This document shows positions 53,943 to 62,920 of a stretch of 64,000 nucleotides of DNA, piece after piece. The position numbers were made by a program, and so were the translations under genes. The number at the start of each line of letters is the position of its first letter. Within the stretch, counting starts at the first letter, position 1. The notes below the pieces were generated by a model, which searched no databases, was not told the origin of the DNA, and was given only the letters and a program-made list of their open reading frames with translations. Source of the stretch: Myxococcus qinghaiensis (GTDB lineage Bacteria > Myxococcota > Myxococcia > Myxococcales > Myxococcaceae); contig NZ_JAKCFA010000003.1 of NCBI RefSeq assembly GCF_024198215.1, positions 496,001 through 560,000 of the forward strand, read 5' to 3'.

Positions 53943-56183
53943 ATGCTGCCTCTCTGCCTGCTCGTGCTGAACCTGGCCTCGCTCCCCAACTCGGGGGGAG
54001 TGCCACCGCCCATGCCCCCGCCGCCGCCCGGCATGCGCGTGCTCGCCGCGGAGGAGACACGGGCCATGGCCACCGCTCCTTCGGTGGTGAAGGATACGCC
54101 GCCCACTTCGGGTGGCGCCGTGACGAAGAGCGAGCCCGTGCCTCCTCCGAGCACCGGTGCCGCGAAGACCGAGGGCTCCGCCTCCTCGCCTGCCGTGGGC
54201 TCCACGGCCCAGGTCGTCGCGCCTTCGGGTGCGAGCACCGCCGTGACGCCGGCTCCGGGCAACACGGTGAAGGCGCCCGCCTCCTCGGGTGCGGGCGAGG
54301 CCAAGGCCGCCACTGCGGGCAATGGGGCGGCTGAAGACGACAAGGCGGATGGCGACGGGCCCGACGCTGACGACAAGCGCGCGGGAGCGAACGGCGCGGA
54401 CGCGGAGGACCCGGACGATGAGCCCGAGGCGACGCGTGAGATGGTGGAGTCCGAGTCCGCAGAGCTGGAGGAGTTGCGCGCGCTGGAAGGCGCGACGCTG
54501 GACCCGGCGGCGCGGCCGAGCGCGGAGGTGATGCAGTCCCTGCGTCGCCTGGGGCTCGCGAACCCGCTGCGCATGCGCATGTTGGACGCGCTGGAGGAGC
54601 CCACCTTCCGCGAGGACGACACGCCGGAGCAGCTGCCGCTCATCACCAACCTGGCCGCGTTCGACGTGGGGCTGATTCAGGACCGCTACGACATCCCGGT
54701 GGAGATGCAGCCGCTGGTGGCGCAGTACATCCAGTTCTTCCAGGGGCCCGGACGGCGCTGGTTCCGCAAGTGGATGTCCCGCTCCGCGCGCTACCTGCCG
54801 GTGATGCAGCCCATTTTGGAGAAGCACGGCCTGCCCCGGGACACGGTGTACCTGGCGATGATTGAAAGCGGCTTCTCCGCGCACGCGTACTCGTGGGCGC
54901 ACGCGTCCGGTCCGTGGCAGTTCATCTCCAGCACCGGCAAACAGTACGGGCTCAAGCAGGACTTCTGGGTGGACGAGCGCAGGGACCCCATCAAGGCGAC
55001 CGGCGCCGCGGCGACGTACCTCAAGGACCTCTACCGGGAGCTGGGCCACTGGTACCTGGCGTGGGCGGGCTACAACACCGGCTCCTACCGCGTGCGGCGC
55101 ATGGTGGAGCGCCACGGCACGCGCGACTTCTGGGTGCTGTCGGAGGAGAAGGGCCTGGCGAAGGAGACGAAGCACTACGTGCCCAAGCTCATCGCCGCCG
55201 CGCTGGTGGCGAAGAACCCGTCGGCGTTCGGCTTCTCCGAGCAGGAGTTCGACTACGAGCAGCCGCTCGAGTTCGACGTGGTGGAGCTGACGGACGCGAC
55301 GGACCTGGACGTGGTGGCGCGCGCGGCGGGGGTGAACATCCAGGACGTGCAGGACCTGAACCCGGAGCTAAAGCGCTGGTGCACGCCTCCGGCGAGCGCG
55401 AAGAACCCCTACAAGCTGCGGCTTCCCCCGGGCTCGTCGCCCCGGTTCGCGGAGGGCTTCAAGAAGCTCTCGCCGGCCGAGCGCCTGACGTTCCGGGTGC
55501 ACACCGTGAAGCGGGGCGACACGCTGTCGCAAATCGCGGAGCGCTACGGCACGGCGTCGGAGGCCATCCTCCAGATGAACCGGCTCAAGAGCGCGCGGAC
55601 GTTGAAGCTCGGCACGGACCTGGTGATTCCGGTACCGGCGAGCAAGGCGGGCCCCACGGGTGGCGGCGCGCTGGCGAGCAAGGTGGCGCAGGCCCGCCGC
55701 AGCGGCGTGGTGGTGCACCGCCCCGAGGACGAGGTGCCCGCGGGAACGCCGAAGGGACCCGTGGCCGCCGGCCCGGTGAAGACGGAGACGCTCAATGGAC
55801 GCAAGCGCGTGACGTACGGCGTGCAGTCCGGCGACAGCCTCTGGGTCATCGCCACGAAGTTCAACGTGTCGGTGGATGACCTGAAGAAGTGGAACAACCT
55901 GCGGCGGCGCAACCCCACGTTGCAGGTGGGCTCGCTGGTGTACGTGTGGCCCGAGGGGACGTCCCAGGTCCAGGAGCGCGCGGGCACGGTGGTGATGGCG
56001 AAGCAGGTGGCCACGAGCGCGGGGAAGCCGGGCAGCAAGGTGCACGCGCTGGCCGAGGGCGAGACGCTCTGGTCCGTGGCGCAGCGCTACGGCGTCACCG
56101 TCGAGGACATCATGCGGTGGAACAACATCAAGGACCACCGCACTCTCCCCACGGGGAAGGTGCTCTCGCTGAGCGCGCCGTGA
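53943..56183 (+). CDS. LysM lytic transglycosylase (MltD-like)
   Basis: A 746-residue exported enzyme that cleaves peptidoglycan glycan strands. After a signal-like start and about 200 residues of Pro/Ala/Thr/Glu-rich linker, the catalytic domain shows VYLAMIESGFSAHAYSWAHA (catalytic Glu about residue 307), SGPWQFISSTGKQYGL and WYLAWAGYNTGSYRVRRMVE, typical of family 1 SLT/MltD. Three LysM repeats follow (VHTVKRGDTLSQIAERYGTA near 520; VQSGDSLWVIATKFNVSV near 625; LAEGETLWSVAQRYGVTV near 705) to hold it on peptidoglycan. No ribosome site is clear at the ATG at 53943, so the start is less certain. The L,D-transpeptidase gene follows. Confidence 0.92.
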   Translation: MLPLCLLVLNLASLPNSGGVPPPMPPPPPGMRVLAAEETRAMATAPSVVKDTPPTSGGAVTKSEPVPPPSTGAAKTEGSASSPAVGSTAQVVAPSGASTAVTPAPGNTVKAPASSGAGEAKAATAGNGAAEDDKADGDGPDADDKRAGANGADAEDPDDEPEATREMVESESAELEELRALEGATLDPAARPSAEVMQSLRRLGLANPLRMRMLDALEEPTFREDDTPEQLPLITNLAAFDVGLIQDRYDIPVEMQPLVAQYIQFFQGPGRRWFRKWMSRSARYLPVMQPILEKHGLPRDTVYLAMIESGFSAHAYSWAHASGPWQFISSTGKQYGLKQDFWVDERRDPIKATGAAATYLKDLYRELGHWYLAWAGYNTGSYRVRRMVERHGTRDFWVLSEEKGLAKETKHYVPKLIAAALVAKNPSAFGFSEQEFDYEQPLEFDVVELTDATDLDVVARAAGVNIQDVQDLNPELKRWCTPPASAKNPYKLRLPPGSSPRFAEGFKKLSPAERLTFRVHTVKRGDTLSQIAERYGTASEAILQMNRLKSARTLKLGTDLVIPVPASKAGPTGGGALASKVAQARRSGVVVHRPEDEVPAGTPKGPVAAGPVKTETLNGRKRVTYGVQSGDSLWVIATKFNVSVDDLKKWNNLRRRNPTLQVGSLVYVWPEGTSQVQERAGTVVMAKQVATSAGKPGSKVHALAEGETLWSVAQRYGVTVEDIMRWNNIKDHRTLPTGKVLSLSAP

Positions 56184-56362
56184 GCCTGTTGCGCGAGGAC
56201 GTCTCCGGCCGTCCCGCCTTCGGGCAGGTCCCGCACACCGGCACGGGGATGACCTCCCCCGTTCGCTGAGCGCGCCGTAAGCCTGTGCGCGAGGGCGTCT
56301 CCGGACGTCCCTCCGTCGGGCGAGTGATTTGCAAATGGGCGGGGGATGACCTTGCCCATTTC
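56169..56362 (+). repeat. 97-bp imperfect tandem duplication over the end of the LysM gene
   Basis: The segment starting CTGAGCGCGCCG at 56169 (gene end and stop codon) recurs at 56266 with close match over at least 48 bases (GTCTCCGGCCGTCCCGCC versus GTCTCCGGACGTCCCTCC) and again a GATGACC block before 56360. The second copy carries TAA where the first has the TGA stop. It lies between the transglycosylase and L,D-transpeptidase genes. Confidence 0.7.
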
Positions 56363-57503
56363 GCGGAACGACTCGCTCACCCTGCCCTTCCCACTCGACG
56401 CCCAGGACGTCGCGCTTCCGAGTGAGGAAGGCTTCGGCTGGGCGCACACGCATCCTCCGTCGCGAGCCCGCGACAACGTCCTGGAGACCGCACCGCGCAT
56501 CCAGGTCTCGCGACTCCCGTCCCACGAAACACGGACGATTCAACGCGGCCCTGAGGCCGACAGGCTCGCCCACGGCATCACCGGGCCGAACGTGCTGGAG
56601 CCCGCTTCGAGCTCCCTCGGGCCACCCACGCGCCCCACCACCTCGCGGGGCGACGGTCCGGCTCCCGCGCAGCCCACCTCCGTGAGTGGCTGGAGCAGCT
56701 CCTCCTGGCCGCCCGTGCCCATCGCCCCTCCCCTCTCCAACGCTCGCTTCACCGGCCTGCCCCAGCTCGCAGACGTGGCCTCGGGCCAGGTCGTCCTCGG
56801 CTCGGGTTCGCGAGGTGACGGCCCGCGCGCGCTGCAGACGGCGTTGTTGAACATGGGCTTCGCCCTCCACGGCGGCGCGGACGGACAGTTCGGCCCGCAG
56901 ACGGTGCGCGCCCTGCGCAACTTCCAGGTGCACGCGCGCCGCGACTTTCCCACCCTCAAACCCACGGGCACGCTGGACACCGCCACGCTGCGCGCCCTGG
57001 ATGCGCTCGCTCCCGAGCCCGGCCTGAAGGGCCAGTCCCAGGGGATTCCTCCCGCCGTCTACGACGGCCAGCCCGTGCGCGTCGTCGTCGCGCTGCGCGA
57101 GCACCGCACGTTCCTCTACGACAACGAGGGGCGCCTCCTGGACATCTTCCCGAACGCCTCGGGCACCACCGCCACACCCACGCGCGCGGGCCTCAAGGTC
57201 GTCCGAGCCCGACTGGACCAGGCCGCCGCCGAGGCAGCCGGGGCGCGCCTGTGGAATGACAGGCACGTCTTCGGCACGCGCATCCTCGATTTGTCCTGGG
57301 CCGACGGGCGGCACTCCGCCGAGGAGCTTCACGGAACCAACGCCCCCGCCCTGCTCGGTGGGGACGTGTCCCGTGGCTGCATCCGTCACTCGAACGAGGC
57401 CATCGTCGTGCTCCACGACGCGCTCTCCGCGGGAGACCGCGTGGCCATCGTGGAGCACGTGGACGACCCGCACCTGGGCGGCGCCCTGGTGCCGGTCTCC
57501 TGA
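56346..57503 (+). CDS. L,D-transpeptidase with peptidoglycan-binding domain
   Basis: A 385-residue protein. About 140 residues of disordered Pro/Ser/Arg-rich sequence precede a peptidoglycan-binding domain (RALQTALLNMGFALHGGADG, QFGPQTVRALRNFQVHARRD). The catalytic YkuD-type domain holds RVVVALREHRTFLYDNEG and the active site HGTN...SRGCIRHSN with its Cys. Such enzymes make 3-3 cross-links or attach proteins to peptidoglycan. There is no obvious signal peptide at the chosen ATG (weak GGGGG site overlapping it), so the export route or the start needs caution. It is convergent with the AAA gene, 3 bases apart. Confidence 0.88.
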   Translation: MTLPISRNDSLTLPFPLDAQDVALPSEEGFGWAHTHPPSRARDNVLETAPRIQVSRLPSHETRTIQRGPEADRLAHGITGPNVLEPASSSLGPPTRPTTSRGDGPAPAQPTSVSGWSSSSWPPVPIAPPLSNARFTGLPQLADVASGQVVLGSGSRGDGPRALQTALLNMGFALHGGADGQFGPQTVRALRNFQVHARRDFPTLKPTGTLDTATLRALDALAPEPGLKGQSQGIPPAVYDGQPVRVVVALREHRTFLYDNEGRLLDIFPNASGTTATPTRAGLKVVRARLDQAAAEAAGARLWNDRHVFGTRILDLSWADGRHSAEELHGTNAPALLGGDVSRGCIRHSNEAIVVLHDALSAGDRVAIVEHVDDPHLGGALVPVS

Positions 57504-57506
57504 GTG

Positions 57507-59264
57507 CTACCCCTCCTCGAGCAGCGCCTTCAGCTCGCGCACGCGGCGGGTGATGGCGTCGCGGTCCACCGAGCGGTAGACCTCCGGCAACAGCTCCCGG
57601 CTGGTGCACTCCTGCACGGCCACGAGGTTCTGGAGCTCGATTTCCAGCGGGTAGCTGGGCGGCACGAAGTCCGCCAGCACCGCGGCCAGGTCCTCCTTCG
57701 CCACGGACTCGCGGCCCTCCGCCAGCGCGCGGAACTTCGAGCGCACCATGACGGCCTCGATGTCCGCGCCGCTGAAGGCTCGAATCCCCTCCGGAATCAT
57801 CGTGGAGAAGGAGTCGATGCCCTCCACGGACACGCCCGTCTTCTTGGACATGACCTGGAACAGCTCGTCCCGCTCCGCGTCCGTCTGCGGATAGAAGAGC
57901 GCCAGGTGCTCCTCCGCGCGACCCTGTCGCTTCAGGTCGATGGGCAGCAGGTCCGGCCGCGCCGTCATCAGGAACCAGACAATCTTGCCGCGGTACTGCG
58001 TGTTGCCCATGAAGGAGGCAATCGAGCCGAACACGCGGCTGCTCGTCCCGGAGTCCCCGCCCGAGTCACGGTTGCCGAGGAAGGTGTCCGCCTCGTCAAT
58101 CATCACCGCCACCGGCCACAGCGCCTTGAGGAGGTTGAAGATCTTCTCGAGGTTCGCCTCGGTGACGCCCTGCCACTGGCTGCGGAAGTTCAGGAACTTC
58201 ACCACCGGGATTCCAATCTCCCCGGCGAAGCAGCTCACCATGAACGTCTTGCCCGTGCCCACCGGGCCCGACAGCAGGTAGCCCATGGGCATGACTTCAA
58301 TGCGCCCCTTCTTCAGCGCGGAGGCCGCCTGCCGCAGCATCTGCTTCGCCTTGGCATGTCCCGCCACCGCGTCCAGCGTGTGCGAGGGCTCGATGAACTC
58401 CAGCAGGCCGTGGCACTCCGCCTGGATGATCTCCTTCTTCTTCTCCTTGAGCAGGTCGGAGGTGATGCGAATCTCCCGCTCCAGCGCCTCCGTCAGCACG
58501 CGGTCCAGGTTGATGCGCGACAGGCCGGCCGTCATCTTCGCCAGGCCCGCCAGCGGGACTTCCGACAGCGACTGGAGCCGCTTGCCCTCCAGCTTGTAGC
58601 GCACGTACTCCAGCCGCTCCTCCTCGGTGGGGAGCGGCAGCTCAATCGGCGCCACGTAGGGGTTGCGGGAGATGCGCGGAGAGATGTCCGCCAGGTTCTC
58701 CGCCAGCAGCACCACGGACACGTCGCCCGCGAGGAACTGCGGGTCATGCGCCCACTTGTCCAGCGTGGCCAGCACGAAGCGGTCCTCGGACGACAGGTGG
58801 GAAATCTCCCCGCCCGGCACCAGCGTCTCCGCGAAGTCGATGATGAGCGCCAGCGAGCGCCCCTCGCTCAGCCGCATCCGCAGGAAGTTCTCCAGAATCT
58901 GGAGCGCCCGACCCGGGTCTCTCGGCATCACCTTCGAGTAGTCCGTGCCGTACATCGCGTCGTAGCCGGCCATCGTCCGCGCCAGGTCCTTCTGCGTCTC
59001 TGGCGTGGCCGAGCGGATGCCCGACGAGCGGTCGTAGAAGAGGACGTGGTCCCTGCCGCCGAACAGCTCCTCGGAGAGGAAGGTCTTCAGCGTGCCGAAG
59101 CCCCGTCCGCCGTCCTCCAACTGGAGCGGCTGGAGGTCCCTCACCGCCCCGAAGAGCAGGAAGGTGCTGACCGTCTTCGTGTAGTACTTGCGGGCCAGTT
59201 GCTGCGCCCAACGAGGGAGGTCCGCCAGCGGATCTTCCTTGTGAACCTTGCGCACCTTGCTCAC
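57507..59264 (-). CDS. AAA-family ATPase with a degenerate second AAA domain
   Basis: A 585-residue cytoplasmic protein. The start is the GTG at 59264 (AGGAGG 9 bases upstream). The C-terminal half is an active AAA module: Walker A SGPVGTGKT (near residue 338), Walker B VAVMIDEADTFLGNRD (near 388), sensor 1 FLMTARPDLLP and the arginine region RQGRAEEHL. The N-terminal half resembles an AAA fold with LALIIDFAETLVPG as a Walker B-like strand and VSVVLLAENLADISPRI as a sensor-like strand, but no Walker A. The layout resembles p97/FtsH-like remodellers. Function unknown. Confidence 0.87.
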   Translation of the reverse strand: MSKVRKVHKEDPLADLPRWAQQLARKYYTKTVSTFLLFGAVRDLQPLQLEDGGRGFGTLKTFLSEELFGGRDHVLFYDRSSGIRSATPETQKDLARTMAGYDAMYGTDYSKVMPRDPGRALQILENFLRMRLSEGRSLALIIDFAETLVPGGEISHLSSEDRFVLATLDKWAHDPQFLAGDVSVVLLAENLADISPRISRNPYVAPIELPLPTEEERLEYVRYKLEGKRLQSLSEVPLAGLAKMTAGLSRINLDRVLTEALEREIRITSDLLKEKKKEIIQAECHGLLEFIEPSHTLDAVAGHAKAKQMLRQAASALKKGRIEVMPMGYLLSGPVGTGKTFMVSCFAGEIGIPVVKFLNFRSQWQGVTEANLEKIFNLLKALWPVAVMIDEADTFLGNRDSGGDSGTSSRVFGSIASFMGNTQYRGKIVWFLMTARPDLLPIDLKRQGRAEEHLALFYPQTDAERDELFQVMSKKTGVSVEGIDSFSTMIPEGIRAFSGADIEAVMVRSKFRALAEGRESVAKEDLAAVLADFVPPSYPLEIELQNLVAVQECTSRELLPEVYRSVDRDAITRRVRELKALLEEG

Positions 59265-59349
59265 GGACACACGCCTCCTGTCGCTCCTCCGGACGGGGAG
59301 CTGACGCACCCGCTTCCCACGAGGGAAGCGGGGCTCGATTTCATGGAAT

Positions 59350-61986
59350 CTAACGGCAGCGGGGCTGACGCTTGAGGGAAACCGTCGCCGTGGCGATGGA
59401 TTCTCCGGCCTCCGGCGCGGGCACGTCCACCTCCGCGTCGTTGTGGCACTTCAGCTTCAGCGTGAGCTGGCGCACGTTCGGATTCACCAGCACCGTGGCC
59501 GGCGTCTCGCCCAGCTCCTGGCCGTTCGCGAAGATGACGGCGCCCGCGGGCTTGGAGTCGATCTTCACCGACACCTTGGACACCACGGGCTCCAGCTTCA
59601 GCGACACCTCGAAGGGGCCATCGCCCGTCAGCGGCACCCGCTTGGACGCCGGCTTGTGCTGCGGCGCGCTGATCTCCACCACCCACTCCTGCCCGGAGAT
59701 GGGGACGCCCTTGATGAACGCATCCGAGGCGCCCTGCGCTCGGACGACCTTGCCGTCCACCTTCACCTGGGCATCCGACGGCTGGGTGACGAGCACCAGT
59801 GACGCGGTGCGCACCAGGCTCTCCAGGACGATATCCAGCTGCTCCACGCCCTTGCCGCTGTTGACCTGGAGGGTCCGCGTGAAGGTCTTGTAGCCCTCCG
59901 CGCTCACCGTGACCATGACCTGCCCGGCCGTCACCTCGCGCAACAGCGTGGTGCCAGCGCCCTCCACGGGGATGGGCTGGGTGTCCAACGTCACCTGCAT
60001 CCGGCCGCGCACCTCGGGAGGCACGCGCTGGAGGTCCAGCATGACGTAGCCGACCCCGGGCCGGCTCACCATCCACCCCACGAGGCCGAGCACCAGCAGC
60101 GCGGCCACGCCGGCCAGCGCGTAGAGCACCCGCTTGTCCAGGCCCCGTCGGCCCAGCGCGGGCACGGCGGCGGTCGGCCGGTCCTCCTGCTCGTCGTCGT
60201 CCTCATGCTCGACATGGCGAGCCGGAGGCGGCCGTGGCGGAGTCCCCGCGCCGAGCATGGGCGGCGGACGCGAGTGGCCGCCCTGCATCCCCTCCGCCAG
60301 CGCCGCGCGGGAGACGCCCTGCGAGACGTCCGGCGGCAGCGCCGAGCGCGGAATCCCCTGGGAGACGTCCGGCGAGGGACCTTCCCGGACGATGCGGGGC
60401 AGCCCATCTCCACCGCCACGGCTGCCACGCGGTCCTGGCGCCGAGTTGGCGACCTCCGAGGGCATCAGCGTGGGCACCGTCACCGAAGGACGGGCCGGCG
60501 CGCCCGCGGGCGTCAGCACGGGCATGGACGGCAGGGAGTTGTTGCGAGGAGGCGCCTGCGGCGGGAGGACCGCCGTCTTGCCCGTGGTGGGCTCGTCGTC
60601 CTCGTCCTCCTCCTGGACCTGGTTGCGCGACTCCAGCGGAGTGACGGCGCGGCCCACCGCGGCGCCCGGCTGGGTCGTCGGCTCCGGCCGCTCGTCGAAG
60701 ACGTGGTCGCTGGACACCAGCTGCGTGGCCTGGACCTCGTCCTCCTTCGGCGCGGGCGCGGCGGTGGCCGCCGTCAGCCGGGGCAGCGCGGCCAGCGTGG
60801 GCGAGCGCCGCACGCCGGTGGGGGACACGGAGCCCATCGTCGCGGTGGACCGGGGCGGCGCGCCCATCGGCTGCACCACGGGAACCGCCTGCGGGGGCGG
60901 CGCCGAGGGAGCCGCCGCGGGCATGGCCATCATCCCGCCGGAGCCACCCGTGCTGAAGCCCGTGGCCGCCTCCAGCGCGGCGAGCATGCCGTCGGGAGGA
61001 CGGATGTCGGCGTAGTCGGACAGCCGCTGCCGCTCGCGCTCCACTTCCTCCGCGAAGGTGGACTTCATGTACTGCATGAGGTCCTTGCGGCCGAAGATGG
61101 TCTCGCTGGTGATGAGGAAGCGCTGCAGGTCATCGCCCAGCTCGCTGGCGTACTGGTAGCGCTCGTCCACGTCCTTGGCGAGCGCGCGCATGACAATCTT
61201 CTCCAGCGCCTCTGGGATTCGCCGGTTGAACGTGGACGGCGGCGGCACCTCCGCCTTGCGCACCTTCTCCAGCACGCTGAAGTCGCTGTCGCCCACGAAG
61301 AGCCGCTCGCCCGTGAGCATCTCGTAGAGACACACGCCGATGGCGAACACGTCCGAGCGCCGGTCCAACGGCAGGCCGCGGATCTGCTCCGGGCTCATGT
61401 AGCCGAACTTGCCCTTGAGGATGCCCGCCTGCGTCTTGGTCGCCTTGCCCGCCGCCTTGGCGATGCCGAAGTCGATGACCTTGACCTCGCCCTCGAAGGA
61501 GATGAGGACGTTCTGCGGCGAGATGTCGCGGTGGACGATGTTCATGTCCCGCCCCATCCCGTCCTTCTTCCGGTGGGCGTAGTCCAGGCCCTCGCACATC
61601 TTGGACAGGCAGAAGGCCACCAGCGGCACCGGCGCGGGCTCACCCTTCTTCCGGCAGCGGTCGAAGATGGCCCGCATGTCCTTGCCGGGGATGTACTCCA
61701 TCGAGATGAAGTAGCTGCTGACGATCTGCCCCAGCTCGTAGATCTGCGCGATGTTGGCGTGGCTCAGCTGGACGCTGATCTTCGCCTCATCGATGAACAT
61801 CGAGATGAACTCTTCGTCCTCCGCGATGTTCGGCAGGATGCGCTTGATGGCCACGAGCCGCTCGAAGCCGCTCGCGCCGAACTGCTTGCCGCGCCACACC
61901 TCCGCCATGCCGCCGATGTTGACGCGGTCCAGTAGGAGGTACTTCCCAAATGGGATGGGCTGACGCTTCGGTTGAGAGGTCGTCAC
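59350..61986 (-). CDS. Membrane Ser/Thr kinase with extracytoplasmic PEGA domains
   Basis: An 878-residue kinase starting at the GTG at 61986. Kinase domain: K48 in LVAIKRI, HRDISPQN at 152-159 (a myxobacterial variant of HRDLKPEN) and DFG at 172-174; activation segment GKFGYMSPEQIRG. About 250 residues of Pro/Ala-rich linker follow, with two near-identical blocks (SRGIPRSALPPDVSQG and similar). A transmembrane helix lies at about residues 621-643 (LYALAGVAALLVLGLVGWMV). Beyond it are PEGA domains (VMLDLQRVPPEVRGRMQVTL; VSVKIDSKPAGAVIFANGQE, LGETPATV). PEGA domains likely sense surface ligands. It is divergently spaced from the next membrane gene by a 121-base leader with a candidate promoter. 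Confidence 0.94.
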   Translation of the reverse strand: MTTSQPKRQPIPFGKYLLLDRVNIGGMAEVWRGKQFGASGFERLVAIKRILPNIAEDEEFISMFIDEAKISVQLSHANIAQIYELGQIVSSYFISMEYIPGKDMRAIFDRCRKKGEPAPVPLVAFCLSKMCEGLDYAHRKKDGMGRDMNIVHRDISPQNVLISFEGEVKVIDFGIAKAAGKATKTQAGILKGKFGYMSPEQIRGLPLDRRSDVFAIGVCLYEMLTGERLFVGDSDFSVLEKVRKAEVPPPSTFNRRIPEALEKIVMRALAKDVDERYQYASELGDDLQRFLITSETIFGRKDLMQYMKSTFAEEVERERQRLSDYADIRPPDGMLAALEAATGFSTGGSGGMMAMPAAAPSAPPPQAVPVVQPMGAPPRSTATMGSVSPTGVRRSPTLAALPRLTAATAAPAPKEDEVQATQLVSSDHVFDERPEPTTQPGAAVGRAVTPLESRNQVQEEDEDDEPTTGKTAVLPPQAPPRNNSLPSMPVLTPAGAPARPSVTVPTLMPSEVANSAPGPRGSRGGGDGLPRIVREGPSPDVSQGIPRSALPPDVSQGVSRAALAEGMQGGHSRPPPMLGAGTPPRPPPARHVEHEDDDEQEDRPTAAVPALGRRGLDKRVLYALAGVAALLVLGLVGWMVSRPGVGYVMLDLQRVPPEVRGRMQVTLDTQPIPVEGAGTTLLREVTAGQVMVTVSAEGYKTFTRTLQVNSGKGVEQLDIVLESLVRTASLVLVTQPSDAQVKVDGKVVRAQGASDAFIKGVPISGQEWVVEISAPQHKPASKRVPLTGDGPFEVSLKLEPVVSKVSVKIDSKPAGAVIFANGQELGETPATVLVNPNVRQLTLKLKCHNDAEVDVPAPEAGESIATATVSLKRQPRCR

Positions 61987-62010
61987 GTGGGGGAGGGTCC
62001 GTTCAATGGG

Positions 62011-62040
62011 AGCCTAGCGATCGCCCCTCTGTAGGGTCAA
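62011..62040 (-). promoter_or_regulatory. Candidate housekeeping-type promoter for the PEGA kinase
   Basis: On the minus strand TTGACC (62040-62035) is followed, after 18 bases, by TAGGCT (62016-62011). The -35 is close to consensus, while the -10 matches TATAAT at only three positions. The start codon lies 24 bases after the -10. There is no strong ribosome site, so the transcript may be nearly leaderless. Confidence 0.35.
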
Positions 62041-62107
62041 CCACACGGAGACCCTCACGCGCTCTCCAGGCAGGCAGGCAACAGGCGCGTAGCAGCGCCA
62101 ATTTTTC

Positions 62108-62920
62108 TCAAGGTTGAAGACTGGAGGTGCCTCCGTCGGTGCCGCCCTCGGCCGCGGGGGCCGGGGCATCCCGGAACGCCGGGCTTGGCTCGGCCGGGGC
62201 ATCCCGGAACGCAGTGCCCGGCTCGGGCGGGTCCTCCTCGGCGATGGCGGGCTGGACCAGCAGGAAGCGCACCTTCCCCTCGGCGGAGAGCAGCTCCGGC
62301 GCCCCGAAGCGCTTCTCCGCGGCAAGGCCCACCAGCGTCACCCAGGCGCCCTTGCGCTCGGGGGCGACGCAGTACAACAGCGTCCCGGGACGGACGCCTG
62401 GGGCATCGCGTACCGGGCCCTCGCAGTCCTTTCGGACCTGGAGGGCGTAGGCGGTCAGCGGCTCCCCATGCACCAGGTAGGGCGGCCGCCCCAACTCCTC
62501 CAGCAGGGGCTGGAGCACGCGGGGGTCCTCGGCCACTGCGTCCTGGGTGGACAGGGCCTGGGCCAGCTTGTGGAAGCGCTGGAGGCTCATGGACGCCATG
62601 TCCGTGGAGTCGATGGGGATGCGGCTCTCCGCCAGCACGAGGTCCGCGAAGAGCGCGCCGACGAGGACGATGGGCAGGAGCCGGAAGCCCTTGAAGCCCT
62701 CGACCTTGCCTTGCACCAGTCCCATGACGGCGACCACCGTCGCCAGGGCGGCCAGCGCCAGCACCACCGAGGGGCGGATGGGTGAGGGCAGCTCCACGAG
62801 GGCGGAGACATCGGCGGTCCGGGCGCGCAGCGCGTCGGCCAGGTCTCCTCCGTAGATCCAGGCGATGGCGGCCAGGCTGAGCACATTGCCCAGCAGCGTC
62901 TTTCGGGAGGGGAGCGTCAT
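62108..62920 (-). CDS. Membrane protein of unknown function with repeated tail
   Basis: A 270-residue protein with three hydrophobic N-terminal segments (LLGNVLSLAAIAWIYGGDLA; SVVLALAALATVVAVMGLVQ; GFRLLPIVLVGALFADLVLA) and a soluble part of about 160 residues. I do not recognise the family. The C-terminus has two AFRDAPA units encoded by two copies of a 21-base direct repeat (62159-62179 and 62192-62212, 33 bases apart), then an Ala/Gly tail. It overlaps the ABC permease stop by 4 bases, suggesting it is part of that transporter or translated with it. Confidence 0.75.
   Translation of the reverse strand: MTLPSRKTLLGNVLSLAAIAWIYGGDLADALRARTADVSALVELPSPIRPSVVLALAALATVVAVMGLVQGKVEGFKGFRLLPIVLVGALFADLVLAESRIPIDSTDMASMSLQRFHKLAQALSTQDAVAEDPRVLQPLLEELGRPPYLVHGEPLTAYALQVRKDCEGPVRDAPGVRPGTLLYCVAPERKGAWVTLVGLAAEKRFGAPELLSAEGKVRFLLVQPAIAEEDPPEPGTAFRDAPAEPSPAFRDAPAPAAEGGTDGGTSSLQP

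Noticed and set aside
53880..55175. Long minus-strand open frames opposite the transglycosylase gene
   Set aside because: Low-complexity, Arg/His/Ala-rich translation without domains, wholly antisense to the SLT domain.
62159..62212. 21-base direct repeats as a possible attachment site or transposon scar
   Set aside because: They are in-frame, 33 bases apart, and encode the repeated AFRDAPA units of the membrane protein.
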